Shown: piece after piece, positions 52,179 through 63,406 of the stretch
Layout: each line of letters begins with the position of its first letter
Position numbering within the stretch: position 1 is the stretch's first letter
DNA from: Pseudomonas sp. NFR16
GTDB lineage: Bacteria; Pseudomonadota; Gammaproteobacteria; Pseudomonadales; Pseudomonadaceae
DNA length: 64,000 nt
Reading direction: 5' to 3'
NCBI RefSeq assembly: GCF_900108875.1
Contig: NZ_FNYJ01000005.1
Span: forward strand, 62,001 to 126,000
Program-made: the position numbers and the translations under genes
The notes under the pieces: model-generated
The model's database searches: none
Seen by the model: the letters and a program-made list of their open reading frames with translations, nothing else
Told to the model about the DNA's origin: nothing

Positions 52179-53066
52179 ATGGACATCAAACAGCTGAAAT
52201 TCCTGATCGCCCTCGACGAAACCCGTCACTTCGGACAGGCCGCCGCACGTTGCCACATCACTCAGCCAACCCTGTCCATGCGGCTGCGCAGCCTTGAGGA
52301 AGAACTGGACTTGCCGCTGGTCAACCGGGGGCAGCGCTTCGAAGGGTTTACCGCGCCGGGCGAACGCGTGCTGGCGTGGGCCCGCACTGTATTGGCAGCC
52401 TACGACGGCTTGCAGGCTGAAGCCGCTGCCTGTCGAGGTCATCTGGTCGGCACATTGCGGTTGGGCGTGGTGCCGCTGTCCAACTTCGATCCATTGCCAC
52501 TCTTGCAACGCCTGCACAGCACTCATCCGAACATGCGCTTCGAGCTGTCGGCGCTCAGTTCCGAGCAGATTCTGGACCAGCTCGCGAGCAACCGTCTGGA
52601 CTTGGGCGTTTCCTATCTGGACCGTCTCGATACCGAGCGCTTCGACTCGCTGGAGCTGGCAGAAACACGCATGGGACTGATGTACGACCAGCGCTATTTC
52701 AGCTTCGGCGAAGAGCCGCTGAGTTGGGAAAGCCTCATCGAGTTGCCGCTGGGCATGCTCACCAGCGGCATGCATTTTCGCCAGTCGATCGATCATAATT
52801 TCCACAGCCGCGGCCTGCATCCGCAGCCCATCCTTCAGACCGACGCAGTGCATCAACTGCTGCAGGCGGTTCATGGCGGATTCTGTTGCGCAATCATGCC
52901 CCTGTATGGCGGCCTGGAAACGCTCACCGAGCACCTGCGGCTGCAGCCCATCGAACAGGCTCAGACGCTGGCCCGCCTGGGCCTGATCATGCGCCGCTCG
53001 GCGCCCCGCTCTGCGCTGGCCGAAGCCAGCTTTGCGCTGTACCAGAAAATGATCGAGCCTTCTTGA
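52179..53066 (+). CDS. LysR-family transcriptional regulator next to fdhD
   Basis: A 295-residue regulator. The DNA-binding domain is at residues 1-60 (LDETRHFGQAAARCHITQPT, then LSMRLRSLEEELDLPLVNRG), and the two-lobe effector domain includes LVGTLRLGVVPLSNFDPLPL. Its position directly upstream of fdhD and the YdeP-type oxidoreductase, same strand with a gap of about 95 bases, suggests that it controls them. The effector is unknown. The start follows GGAGTGAC. Confidence 0.85.
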   Translation: MDIKQLKFLIALDETRHFGQAAARCHITQPTLSMRLRSLEEELDLPLVNRGQRFEGFTAPGERVLAWARTVLAAYDGLQAEAAACRGHLVGTLRLGVVPLSNFDPLPLLQRLHSTHPNMRFELSALSSEQILDQLASNRLDLGVSYLDRLDTERFDSLELAETRMGLMYDQRYFSFGEEPLSWESLIELPLGMLTSGMHFRQSIDHNFHSRGLHPQPILQTDAVHQLLQAVHGGFCCAIMPLYGGLETLTEHLRLQPIEQAQTLARLGLIMRRSAPRSALAEASFALYQKMIEPS

Positions 53067-53161
53067 TCGACGTCATCTATCGCGGCATCAGTACTAGCGA
53101 TTAGACGTTATGCAAGCAGAGGCCTAGGCTTAGGGCTTGAATAATCTGCCGGTAATTCCTG

Positions 53162-53997
53162 ATGCAAGCCAAGCACACGGAGACCACGGCGCCCGCAAAA
53201 CAACTGCCCGCGCCCGCCGCAAGCCATTCGTACAGTTACTCCAATCTTGCCCACGACACCTGCGAGCCGAACGTGCTTGCCGAAGAGGTGGCGCTGGCTA
53301 TTGCCTTCAACGGCATCAGTCAGGCGGTGATGCTGGTAACCCCGACTGATCTGGAAGACTTCATCGTCGGCTTCAGCATTGGCAGCGGCATCATCGAATC
53401 GGCAGACGAAATCTACGACATCAAGCTCGGCGGCTGCGGCTCTGCGCAAACAGCAGAAGTCGAGATCGCCAGCCGCGCATTCTGGTACCTGAAAACCCAG
53501 CGTCGACAGCTCGCTGGCACCAGCGGTTGTGGTCTGTGTGGCGTAGAGGCGGTGGAACAGGCGCTTCCCGAACTCAACGTGCTGCCCGGCGCGCCTTTGC
53601 CTCCGGCCCACTGGCTGGAAGGGCTGCGCGAACGCATGAGTGAATTTCAACCACTGGGCGAGCATTGCGGCGCGGTCCATGCGGCCATGTTCATGAACGA
53701 TCAGGGCCAACTGTTGCTGGGGCGTGAAGACATCGGCCGCCACAACGCCCTCGACAAACTGATTGGCGCATTGATCCGTCAGAACATCCCGACCTCTGGC
53801 GGCCTGGCCGTGGTCACCAGCCGTTGCAGCCTGGAGCTCATTCAAAAAGTCTTGCGTGCCGGCATTCAGACCCTTGTCAGCCTGTCCTCGCCTACGGGCC
53901 TGGCGCTGCAATGGGCACGTCGTCACAACCTCAATCTGATCCATTTGCCTAAACACAGCGCGCCACGGGTTTATAGCCCTGCCTTGGAGAACAAAGC

Positions 53998-54001
<4 letters not shown>
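53162..54001 (+). CDS. fdhD: Formate dehydrogenase accessory sulfurtransferase
   Basis: A 279-residue protein that delivers sulfur from a cysteine desulfurase to the molybdenum cofactor of formate dehydrogenases. Diagnostic motifs are TDLEDFIVGFSIGSGII, the catalytic cysteine loop GTSGCGLCGVEAVEQAL (CxxC), GREDIGRHNALDKLIGAL and VVTSRCSLELIQKV. It overlaps the following oxidoreductase gene by four bases, supporting that enzyme as its client. Confidence 0.95.
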
Positions 54002-56334
<2,333 letters not shown>

Positions 56335-56377
56335 CCGGCCTTCGGAGCGTCAGACGCCCACCGCGTGCACCGGCCTT

Positions 56378-56396
56378 GCTGCCGGTGCCCGGCAGC
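56378..56396 (+). terminator. Hairpin behind the YdeP-type gene
   Basis: The stem GCTGCCGG / CCGGCAGC with a 3-base loop lies 44 bases after the stop. It has no T-run, so termination is possible but weak. Confidence 0.4.
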
Positions 56397-56519
56397 AGCG
56401 CGATTGCGTGCAGCTCCAGAATCCGTCTGATGCCCGCTGGCATTGCTTTTAACTCTGCCGAAGGCGCGGGAGCGTCGCTTGCCCGCGATCGGCTGCGCAG
56501 CAGTCTTATAACCCGGCCA

Positions 56520-56550
56520 CAAAAAAGGCCCGAATCGCATGATTCGGGCC
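56520..56550 (-). terminator. Strong leftward terminator without an assigned gene
   Basis: The perfect stem GGCCCGAATC / GATTCGGGCC with a GCAT-type loop is followed leftwards by TTTTTTGTGG. No leftward gene lies directly to its right; the nearest, at 57241, has another gene's terminator between. It may end a small RNA started around 56560-56660. The rest of 56397-56709 shows no gene I can support. Confidence 0.7.
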
Positions 56551-56709
56551 TGTGTGAAGTAGCGTAGGACTGAAATAAATACACTAAGTTCCCGCCTAAA
56601 AACAATAACTTAGGGATTTGTATACACGTCGTGCTATTCGTCGGATTTCGATTGTGACATTTTCTTCATGATTGCAGGATCGCCTCGTCTTCCCTACGAG
56701 CATTCATAC

Positions 56710-57183
56710 ATGAAGTATTCCTCGATTCTGTTGTTGTCTCTCTCCCTGGCCACTGGTTTCGCCTGCGCAGGCGATAACGTGACGGCCGGCGTGGGCGGCG
56801 CATTGGGTGGGGTACTCGGTTCAGTTGTCGGCCAACAGATTGGTGGCAGCACAGGTTCGGCAATTGGCGCAGGCCTGGGCGGCGCGGCCGGTGGCGCAGT
56901 AGGCGCAAACCGACGCAACCGCACTGAAGCGGCCATCGGCGGCGGTCTTGGCGCTGCAGGCGGCAACGTTATCGGTCGCAGCGTCGGTGGCAGCACTGGC
57001 AGCTTGATCGGTGCAGCAGCAGGCGGCGGCGCGGGCGGCGCTTTGGGTAACTACATGGGCGACGAAAGCCGTCACGACGATGATCGCCGCCGTGGCTACC
57101 GTGGCGACCGCCACGATTACCATCACGGCCGCGGCCACGCCTATGGTCACCGCAAACATGGTCGCGACTGGCGTCACCGCTGA
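56710..57183 (+). CDS. Glycine-zipper envelope protein
   Basis: A 157-residue protein with a signal peptide (LLLSLSLATGFACAG). It has three repeated glycine-zipper segments of the pattern GSxxGxxIGxxxG-xxG: residues about 25-65 and 75-115, including GGSTGSAIGAGLGGAAGGA. It ends in a His/Arg/Asp-rich tail (DDDRRRGYRGDRHDYHHG). Such proteins insert in or line the outer membrane, and the His-rich tail could bind metal. The start is at the ATG at 56710; an upstream extension would bury the signal peptide. It has its own terminator. Confidence 0.85.
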   Translation: MKYSSILLLSLSLATGFACAGDNVTAGVGGALGGVLGSVVGQQIGGSTGSAIGAGLGGAAGGAVGANRRNRTEAAIGGGLGAAGGNVIGRSVGGSTGSLIGAAAGGGAGGALGNYMGDESRHDDDRRRGYRGDRHDYHHGRGHAYGHRKHGRDWRHR

Positions 57184-57207
57184 CCCGCGTCGCACCACCT
57201 GCTTCAC

Positions 57208-57236
57208 AACCGGCCGCCGAACTCGCGGCCGGTTTT
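57208..57236. terminator. Terminator between convergent genes
   Basis: The stem AACCGGCCGC / GCGGCCGGTT with a loop CGAACTC is followed by TTTTCATTT on the plus strand. It serves the glycine-zipper gene; the opposite gene ends at 57241. Confidence 0.8.
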
Positions 57237-57240
57237 CATT

Positions 57241-57669
57241 TCAGGCCAGCAATTGCTCCAGCGCCAGGCGCAGGCTCGCCGGAATCGGCACCGGCTGATT
57301 CGAAGCACGATCCACAAACACATGCACGAAGCGTCCCGCTGCCCGAGCCTCCTCTTCCCCGGCTTTGAAGACGGCCAGCTCGTATTGCACCGAGCTGTTG
57401 CCCAACTTGCCCACACGCAGACCTATTTCGATCCTGTCGGGATAGGCAATGGACGCAAAATAGTCGCAGGACGAGCTCACCACGAAACCCACTACCTCGC
57501 CGTCATGAATGTCCAGGCCGCCGCGCTCGATGAGATAGCTGTTCACCGCACTGTCGAAAAAGCTGTAGTACGTGACGTTGTTCACGTGGCCGTAGATGTC
57601 GTTGTCGTGCCAGCGCGTGGTAATTGGCTGAAAGTGCCGGTAATCGGCGCGTTGCGGGGTATCACTCAT
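57241..57669 (-). CDS. Acyl-CoA thioesterase, hot-dog fold (4-hydroxybenzoyl-CoA thioesterase type)
   Basis: A 142-residue protein. TTRWHDNDIYGHVNNVTYYS carries the catalytic Asp and the GHVNN-YY motif of the YbgC/FadM type; the remaining strands include VVSSSCDYFASIAYPDRIEI. It would hydrolyse fatty or aromatic acyl-CoA thioesters. The start is at the ATG at 57669 (GAGGA upstream). It lies downstream of recQ on the same strand with a 64-base gap and may be co-transcribed. Confidence 0.9.
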   Translation of the reverse strand: MSDTPQRADYRHFQPITTRWHDNDIYGHVNNVTYYSFFDSAVNSYLIERGGLDIHDGEVVGFVVSSSCDYFASIAYPDRIEIGLRVGKLGNSSVQYELAVFKAGEEEARAAGRFVHVFVDRASNQPVPIPASLRLALEQLLA

Positions 57670-57733
57670 AGTGGTCCTCTTCGGCTTCAAGAAGTGGCTG
57701 GCAGGTTGGCGCGCTGAACACAGGCTGTGCTGA

Positions 57734-59668
57734 TCAAACCTCGATCCTTGACCTGATCCAGTCGCGTACCGCTGCATAGGGATGATCTTCAAGGACAGCG
57801 AACCCTGCGATGTTCCTTGCTTTGAGTCGTGTGAACAACGGCACGCTGATTCCGCACAGGAATCGCGTCAGGCATTCAGCGCTTGGGTCATGGCCTCTCG
57901 CTTCAAGATGCCTGGCGACGAACTCGCCACAAACGTCAGCAAAGTCATACTGATCCAGAGGCGTAAGCGGCGGTGGCTCCGGCAGACGTGCGACATGCCC
58001 GGCACACACGGAGCAATGCCCGCAACGCGTCGGTGCTCGGGCATCGCCAAAATACTGCGCCAGCCGATGGCTCAGGCAATCCTCGCTGGCAAACAGATCA
58101 AGCATGGCGTGAATGCGAGCAATCTCGGTGCTTTCGTGGTGCACGAAATAATCATGCAGCTCTTCGCTCAATGCCCCTGCATCGAAGTCCGCGGCGAGCA
58201 AGCTGTAAACCTCCGTCATCTGCTTGCTTTCCAACTCGATCCAGCCTTTTTCCTGAAAGAAATCCAGCGCGGTCACCACGCGCCCGCGCTCGGCCTGATG
58301 CTGCTGGTACATCGCATCGAAATTAACCGTCGCCCAAGTGCGGGCGCGGCTCGACGTTTCGACAATCGCTGCCACAAACTGCTGACGCTCACCTTGAAAA
58401 CGCCGCACGAGGTCTTGGCGTTCGATCAGGTATTTGAAACGATATTCGGCAAAATATGAGTAACGCGGCGCGATGATGCCGCGCAACTCAAGCTGCACGA
58501 GCAGCGTCTTCAGAGGTAACTGACGAATGTTGCTCGCGTCCGACAGGGGCGTCAGCAGAAACTCCCATTGACCATCGTTGCGCGCACTCTGCAAATCCTC
58601 GAGCACGTGCTGGATGCCTTCACGCTCTGGCGTATCGCCGTACACAAAGTTTTCCAGCACATTAAGGCTGTCGCGGTTAGCGAGCACCAGACACTGTGAC
58701 CCCGCGCCATCACGCCCTGCCCGGCCAATCTCCTGGCTGTAATTCTCGATGGACTTGGGCAGGTCGAAATGCACGACGTTACGAATGTCGCTTTTGTCGA
58801 TGCCCATGCCGAACGCGATGGTCGCAACGATGCAATTGAGCCGTCCCTCCATGAACTGTCGCTGGATCGCCTCGCGTTTATCGTGCGGCAGACCGGCGTG
58901 ATAGGCCTGCGCCGGAACACCGCTCTCGGCCAGATGCGCGGCCACGAATTCGGCGGTCTTTTGCAGCGTTACATAAACGATGCTCGGCTGCCCCGCTCGC
59001 TCTGTGAACCACTGAACCAGCCGCCGGCGCTTGTCACGCCCGGCAATTGGCTCGACCCACAGATGAAGATTCGGCCGATAAAAGCCGGTGGTGACGACGT
59101 CGTCTGGGGCGATGGCGAATTTGCTTTGCATGTCGGCAATGACATGAGGCGTCGCTGTCGCCGTAAGCAGCAGTGCTTGTGGGATGTTGAACTCGCGCTG
59201 GTAGTCCGGAAGCTTCAGATAGTCAGGACGGAAATTGTGGCCCCACTCGGAAATACAGTGCGCCTCATCCACCACCAGCAACGAAATCGGCACCTGCGCA
59301 ATGAAATGCCGAAAGCGCTCATTCTTCAGGCGCTCCACCGAGATCATCAGAATCTTCAACTCGCCGGAGCGTGCACGAGCCATGACATCCGCCACCTCGT
59401 CTCGACTCTGCGCCGAATCGATACTGGCAGCCGCAATGCCGTGGCGTTGAAGAAAGGCCAATTGATCCTGAATCAACGCCAGCAATGGCGATACGACCAG
59501 TGTGAGATGCGGCAGCAACAGCGCCGGCAATTGATAGCACAGGGACTTGCCAGAGCCCGTGGGAAAAATCGCTGCCGCCGAACGCCCCGCCAAAACCGCG
59601 CTGATGGCGGCCTCTTGTCCGTCACGAAACTGCCGATAACCGAAAACCTGCTCAAGGGTTTGATGCAT
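57734..59668 (-). CDS. recQ: ATP-dependent DNA helicase, RecQ family
   Basis: A 644-residue superfamily 2 helicase, 3'-5' direction, acting at recombination intermediates and stalled forks. Helicase motifs are motif 0 FGYRQFRDGQEAA, Walker A FPTGSGKSLCYQLP, the DEAH box LLVVDEAHCISEWGHNFRPD and motif VI QEIGRAGRDG. A zinc region follows (CGHCSVC near residue 550). The C-terminal HRDC-like segment is short or divergent. It differs from the canonical RecQ of about 600-700 residues in ending with an SVPLFTRLKARNIAGF stretch. Start at 59668. Confidence 0.9.
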   Translation of the reverse strand: MHQTLEQVFGYRQFRDGQEAAISAVLAGRSAAAIFPTGSGKSLCYQLPALLLPHLTLVVSPLLALIQDQLAFLQRHGIAAASIDSAQSRDEVADVMARARSGELKILMISVERLKNERFRHFIAQVPISLLVVDEAHCISEWGHNFRPDYLKLPDYQREFNIPQALLLTATATPHVIADMQSKFAIAPDDVVTTGFYRPNLHLWVEPIAGRDKRRRLVQWFTERAGQPSIVYVTLQKTAEFVAAHLAESGVPAQAYHAGLPHDKREAIQRQFMEGRLNCIVATIAFGMGIDKSDIRNVVHFDLPKSIENYSQEIGRAGRDGAGSQCLVLANRDSLNVLENFVYGDTPEREGIQHVLEDLQSARNDGQWEFLLTPLSDASNIRQLPLKTLLVQLELRGIIAPRYSYFAEYRFKYLIERQDLVRRFQGERQQFVAAIVETSSRARTWATVNFDAMYQQHQAERGRVVTALDFFQEKGWIELESKQMTEVYSLLAADFDAGALSEELHDYFVHHESTEIARIHAMLDLFASEDCLSHRLAQYFGDARAPTRCGHCSVCAGHVARLPEPPPLTPLDQYDFADVCGEFVARHLEARGHDPSAECLTRFLCGISVPLFTRLKARNIAGFAVLEDHPYAAVRDWIRSRIEV

Positions 59669-59912
59669 GTGCTGCCACTCCATTGACCGTCGCAAGGGGA
59701 TGAACGTTAGCGCGATGGGCCCGGGCGCAATACACCTGAACCGTTACAGAAATGTCGAACAGCATACATCCCTGATACGACGTCGATACGCAGTGCTGGC
59801 AAAACACAATCGCGGCTATTAATCTCGCCGCAATCAACATCCGTATTACCAGTCGTTCGCACGTGTAGGCCCAGTTACCGGCCCACGTCAGACGACTCGC
59901 CAAGGAGAGGCA

Positions 59913-60722
59913 ATGCAAGCCAAGCCAAAGCCCGAAGATGACGGGCTCGTCATGCAGCGTCTGAAACCGGACCATTTCGATGTCGTCCTGGGTTCTCACC
60001 CAGCAAAACGAAAGGTCGCACCTGCCACCGGTAACTGGCCGCTCAGCAGTATTCTGATCTGTCTGGCATTGCTGGTGGCAATCATCTTTCTGATCTTTCA
60101 GATGTTTCACACATCCAGGCCTGCTGCAGTGGTTGTTGCCGGGCCTCTGAAACCGGAAATAGTCGCCGAGCCAGCGCAAACGATGCCAACGCCGCAAGTG
60201 CGCACCGTCGAGCAGGTCGTCTACGTCGCGCCCAAGGAGCAAACGCAAGAAACACCACCGGCACGCTCGCTGAATAACTGCCTGAAAGACGGCAACGTCA
60301 TTGACCGCGACGTCATTAATTGTCGATTCGGTGAAACGCAGCAAACCACTGATTACAACGCGCCGCGCGCCAGAGGCATGGTCTCGGAGCAATACCTGGC
60401 GCAGTACAAAGCCGGCGCGACAAAGCCCAAATCCGACTCAGGCCGTCGTTACGAAGTCGCAGGCGTCTTCATCCGAGAAATCGATGGTCGCAACCGCTAC
60501 GAAGCGCGCTACCGCATCTACAACAACCACATCGAAACCAGCAGCGTCTGCATGAATTTCATGACAGACAGCGCCGAATACCGTGAATGCCGCCGCGCGG
60601 CGGTGCCCTACTTCAAGGACATGTGCAGCGACTGGACCAAACGAGTGGCGAAGGACAAAAACGAGAAGAACAAACTGGCGCAAGAGCAATATTGCGAGGC
60701 AACCCGCGCCTATCAGCCGTGA
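59913..60722 (+). CDS. Single-span membrane protein of unknown function
   Basis: A 269-residue protein. A short cytoplasmic N-terminus is followed by one membrane helix (SSILICLALLVAIIFLIFQM, about residues 45-64), a Pro/Ala/Gln linker, and a periplasmic domain with five or so cysteines (NNCLKDG, VINCRFGET, SVCMNFM, EYRECRRAAV, FKDMCSDW), which could form disulfides. No family is recognised. It diverges from recQ and lies upstream of a lipoprotein gene of similarly unknown role. Confidence 0.7.
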   Translation: MQAKPKPEDDGLVMQRLKPDHFDVVLGSHPAKRKVAPATGNWPLSSILICLALLVAIIFLIFQMFHTSRPAAVVVAGPLKPEIVAEPAQTMPTPQVRTVEQVVYVAPKEQTQETPPARSLNNCLKDGNVIDRDVINCRFGETQQTTDYNAPRARGMVSEQYLAQYKAGATKPKSDSGRRYEVAGVFIREIDGRNRYEARYRIYNNHIETSSVCMNFMTDSAEYRECRRAAVPYFKDMCSDWTKRVAKDKNEKNKLAQEQYCEATRAYQP

Positions 60723-60904
60723 TCCGGGCGCCGAGCAGCCCCCATTTGCACTGAAGACATGCAACGCGCGCACCTCACCCTGGGCGCTGGATTGCCGAAT
60801 CTGCGAAGAAGATTTTGCGCGCTCGCGTCGACAAAAACTGATTCTGATGGTCATACCTTCCGCCAGGCAGAGGCTTTCAACGCCGCTCACTTCAGGAAAC
60901 CGTC

Positions 60905-61621
60905 ATGACCCGCACTTGCTACCTGCCGTTAGTCCTCACAGCCCTGATCGCAACGCTCACCGGATGCGGCGATAAGGAAGCTGGAAAAACCACGAGTGCC
61001 TCCGGCGCGGCGCGCGGTCTGGAAAAGTCGATGACGGTGGATGTCAGCGGGGCGCTCAATCTGCATTACGAAGCCAAAGGCGACCAGGTCGGCGTAGGAT
61101 TTCTGCCCGGCAAGTTGCCCGGTTCGAACTGGCTGACCTTGAGTGCAGACCAGGAAGCAGAAGGCGATCGCAACGAGGTCAGCATCGGACCGATTCTCGG
61201 GTTCTCCTTCGACAATCCGGATCAGGAGAAGCAAGCGATCATGTTTCAGGGCGGTCGCGTGGAAGTTGCCCACGACGAAAACAGCGCGTCCTACGACACT
61301 GGCTCCTATTACCAGTACTTCGATACCGACAAGAGCGGCGCGAACAGCAACGTACGACTGGACTTCAGCAAAATAGAAAAGCTGGAATCCTCAAACACAT
61401 TGCTGGAGCGCTACCGCCTCGTCGGCACTTTCCAATTCAACGCCGCGCTTTCACCTGAGCAACCCAACGACGAATGCACGCGAGAGTCCGCCGCCTACGC
61501 CGCCGAGCACGGCGAACGCCACCCGGGCTTCGACGCCAAACTGTGCAACGCCAAAAGCGTTGTGGCCAAGGGCAGCTTTGACATCACCCAGGATTTCCCG
61601 GTTACGGCCAAGGCGGGGTGA
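60905..61621 (+). CDS. Predicted lipoprotein of unknown function
   Basis: A 238-residue protein with a lipoprotein signal: a hydrophobic segment and lipobox LTGC (Cys21) followed by GDKEAG, so probably anchored in the outer membrane (no Asp at +2). The mature part is acidic and beta-rich, for example GPILGFSFDNPDQEKQAIMF and YDTGSYYQYFDTDKSGANS. It contains two cysteines near the C-terminus (ECTRES, KLCNAKS). Unknown family. It may be a partner of the upstream membrane protein. Confidence 0.75.
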   Translation: MTRTCYLPLVLTALIATLTGCGDKEAGKTTSASGAARGLEKSMTVDVSGALNLHYEAKGDQVGVGFLPGKLPGSNWLTLSADQEAEGDRNEVSIGPILGFSFDNPDQEKQAIMFQGGRVEVAHDENSASYDTGSYYQYFDTDKSGANSNVRLDFSKIEKLESSNTLLERYRLVGTFQFNAALSPEQPNDECTRESAAYAAEHGERHPGFDAKLCNAKSVVAKGSFDITQDFPVTAKAG

Positions 61622-61785
61622 GTAACGAGGTCCGGAAATCCTCTTCCGATCGGATTTTCGGAACCCTCCTACATCAGGCGTGGCCGAATCGGGCCGTGCA
61701 AAATGATTCATCGTAATAGGATCTCAGACCAGGCATACGTTACGTGCGACCTAGCGCAAAGCGATCTAGACCGGGCCTTATTACG

Positions 61786-62211
61786 ATGAAATTGCTTGAG
61801 ACACTTCCCTCCGATGAACACACAACGAACTTGCTGACGCTACTGGTCGGTCACATTGGTGCGCTGGGCTATGAAAAACTCTTTTTGAGCACATCCATCA
61901 ATCATGATCTGGGATGCGATGGCGACGATGCAGCGGAGCTGATGGCAGAACTCGGCGAGCTGTTTACGATCAAGTTCGAGGATTACGACGCGTATCGATA
62001 CTTCAAACCAGAAGGGTATGACCTGCTGAAGTGGCTTCGCAAAGCTGACCGGCATGGAAACATCCCTTTGACTTTCGCAATGCTACGTCACGCCATTGTG
62101 CAGGGACGCTGGGTGACGAAGGAAATCGAGGCTCTGGGGCGAAGAGCTAGCGATCATTCGCATGATAAAAACAGAATTATTAGACGCCCATCACAAAGCC
62201 CGCCACTGTAA
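61786..62211 (+). CDS. DUF1493 family protein (second copy)
   Basis: A 141-residue protein, start at the ATG at 61786. It has the same DUF1493 pattern as the gene at 25448: SINHDLGCDGDDAAELMAEL, then FEDYDAYRYFKPEGYDLLKW and NIPLTFAMLRHAIVQGRW. The C-terminal tail (KNRIIRRPSQSPP) differs. No short coupled gene is seen upstream, unlike the other copy. The function is unknown. It is the first gene of a small AT-rich accessory pocket before pckA. A CGCCACT/AGTGGCG hairpin overlaps its stop. Confidence 0.8.
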   Translation: MKLLETLPSDEHTTNLLTLLVGHIGALGYEKLFLSTSINHDLGCDGDDAAELMAELGELFTIKFEDYDAYRYFKPEGYDLLKWLRKADRHGNIPLTFAMLRHAIVQGRWVTKEIEALGRRASDHSHDKNRIIRRPSQSPPL

Positions 62212-62230
62212 GTGGCGGACCTAATGACCT

Positions 62231-62518
62231 TTAATAAGCTACTATCACCACCGCAAACAAGACCATCGTCAGCACAGCCTCACGCCTGGAAAGGCACCGC
62301 ACAATGACTATCTGCACACCAAGCCATAACGTCACCACAATACCTCTCAAAACCGACCGACTGCCCGAGCCATTCTCTATGAATGCTGAAGACTGAGAGT
62401 CAAACTGACCGTGATCCATCCAACCATATTTAGATCCATAGAACGCGGCATAGATGAGCAAGAAAGCAGAATAGATAGCAATCAAAAAAACGCGAAAAAA
62501 CACTTTTCTTTTATTCAT
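62231..62518 (-). CDS. Small two- to three-helix membrane protein, possible immunity protein
   Basis: A 95-residue protein. Helix 1 is VFFRVFLIAIYSAFLLIYAA, a polar loop follows (GWMDHGQFDSQSSAFIENGS), then helices around GIVVTLWLGVQIVIVRC and AVLTMVLFAVVIVAY. The start is at the ATG at 62518. It follows a lysozyme-like gene by about 70 bases on the same strand, the position of an immunity protein in toxin pairs that attack peptidoglycan. That role is an inference from position. Confidence 0.55.
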   Translation of the reverse strand: MNKRKVFFRVFLIAIYSAFLLIYAAFYGSKYGWMDHGQFDSQSSAFIENGSGSRSVLRGIVVTLWLGVQIVIVRCLSRREAVLTMVLFAVVIVAY

Positions 62519-62591
62519 AGCATTCACATAACAAGCCGATTGAAGCGCGACCAATTCTTTACAATAAAATCACCATACCGGGTGTTCTGTT

Positions 62592-63167
62592 TTATCTTAT
62601 CCAGAGGCAGTTCCATACCTCGGTTGTAGCGAGCTCCGATGACTCGAACCTCCTCAAGCCAATCAAGGTATAATTATCGTGATCGGCAAGCATCCGCAAA
62701 TGCCTCGCAGCGATTTCAATATTGTAGACATCACGCTCAAGACAACTAGACAAAGTGCGCAACTGGCTTACACTCATCTCTTCCGGCTTTAGGCCTATCG
62801 TGTGAGCCGCCGTTCGCAGCTGTATACTGACCCACCCGAAGCTGGTTTTAGACGGCGGACTGGTTATCACTGTCGGCAAATTTCCGAAATGATCAAAGAC
62901 CCGCACTTCAAAAGCGACTCTATCAACAAAATTGGGATCTCCGCCCGTCTCGATCCAGCAAACCCCTGCGAGGAGTTGGATCGGTATCGCGTGCCTGATC
63001 GCTGCTTCTTTAATAATCTGTTTATTATGAGATACCCACGCGTCTTTAAAATTCTGTATGTAGCTCAGGCCACCGCCGAAGGAGTCCGGTAGCATCTTCC
63101 ATCTGAGCACATCAAGCAGTCCCCACGTTGGGCTATCGTTGGTAAGGGTATCGCAAAACTCGTCCAT
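62592..63167 (-). CDS. Lysozyme-like (lytic transglycosylase fold) protein, possibly C-terminally truncated
   Basis: A 191-residue protein. AIRHAIPIQLLAGVCWIETG followed by GDPNFVD has the helix and catalytic-Glu arrangement of lysozyme-like enzymes (Glu in WIETGG). SKTSFGWVSIQLRTAAHTIG corresponds to the conserved G-x-x-Q block, and a helical region IAARHLRMLADHDNY follows. The usual YN-x-G segment near the C-terminus is not found: the last 25 residues look unrelated, so the gene may be frameshifted or cut. No signal peptide is seen, which would suit delivery by a type VI system. The next gene is a small membrane protein that could be its immunity partner. Confidence 0.55.
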   Translation of the reverse strand: MDEFCDTLTNDSPTWGLLDVLRWKMLPDSFGGGLSYIQNFKDAWVSHNKQIIKEAAIRHAIPIQLLAGVCWIETGGDPNFVDRVAFEVRVFDHFGNLPTVITSPPSKTSFGWVSIQLRTAAHTIGLKPEEMSVSQLRTLSSCLERDVYNIEIAARHLRMLADHDNYTLIGLRRFESSELATTEVWNCLWIR

Positions 63168-63360
63168 CTATAGTCATCCTTGATGTAGGTTTCTGATATC
63201 ACAGCATACCATGAAGATACTTTATTAATTATCTGTCGTTCCAAAAACATTAATTTCGACAATACTCAAACAGTCTTAAATTATACGGCCATAGTCATAG
63301 CACTGCTCATATTGAACATCGCTAAACATGCGCGTTTAATTTCTTACATTTTTAACGCAT

Positions 63361-63387
63361 AAAAAAACCGCCCCGAAGGGCGGTTTC
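63361..63387 (-). terminator. Terminator of pckA
   Basis: Leftward reading gives GAAACCGCCC / GGGGCGGTTT as stem with loop TTCG and then a T-run. It lies 20 bases after the pckA stop. Between it and 63168 there is AT-rich DNA without a gene. Confidence 0.9.
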
Positions 63388-63406
63388 TGTTCGGCGTAAA
63401 CCGATC

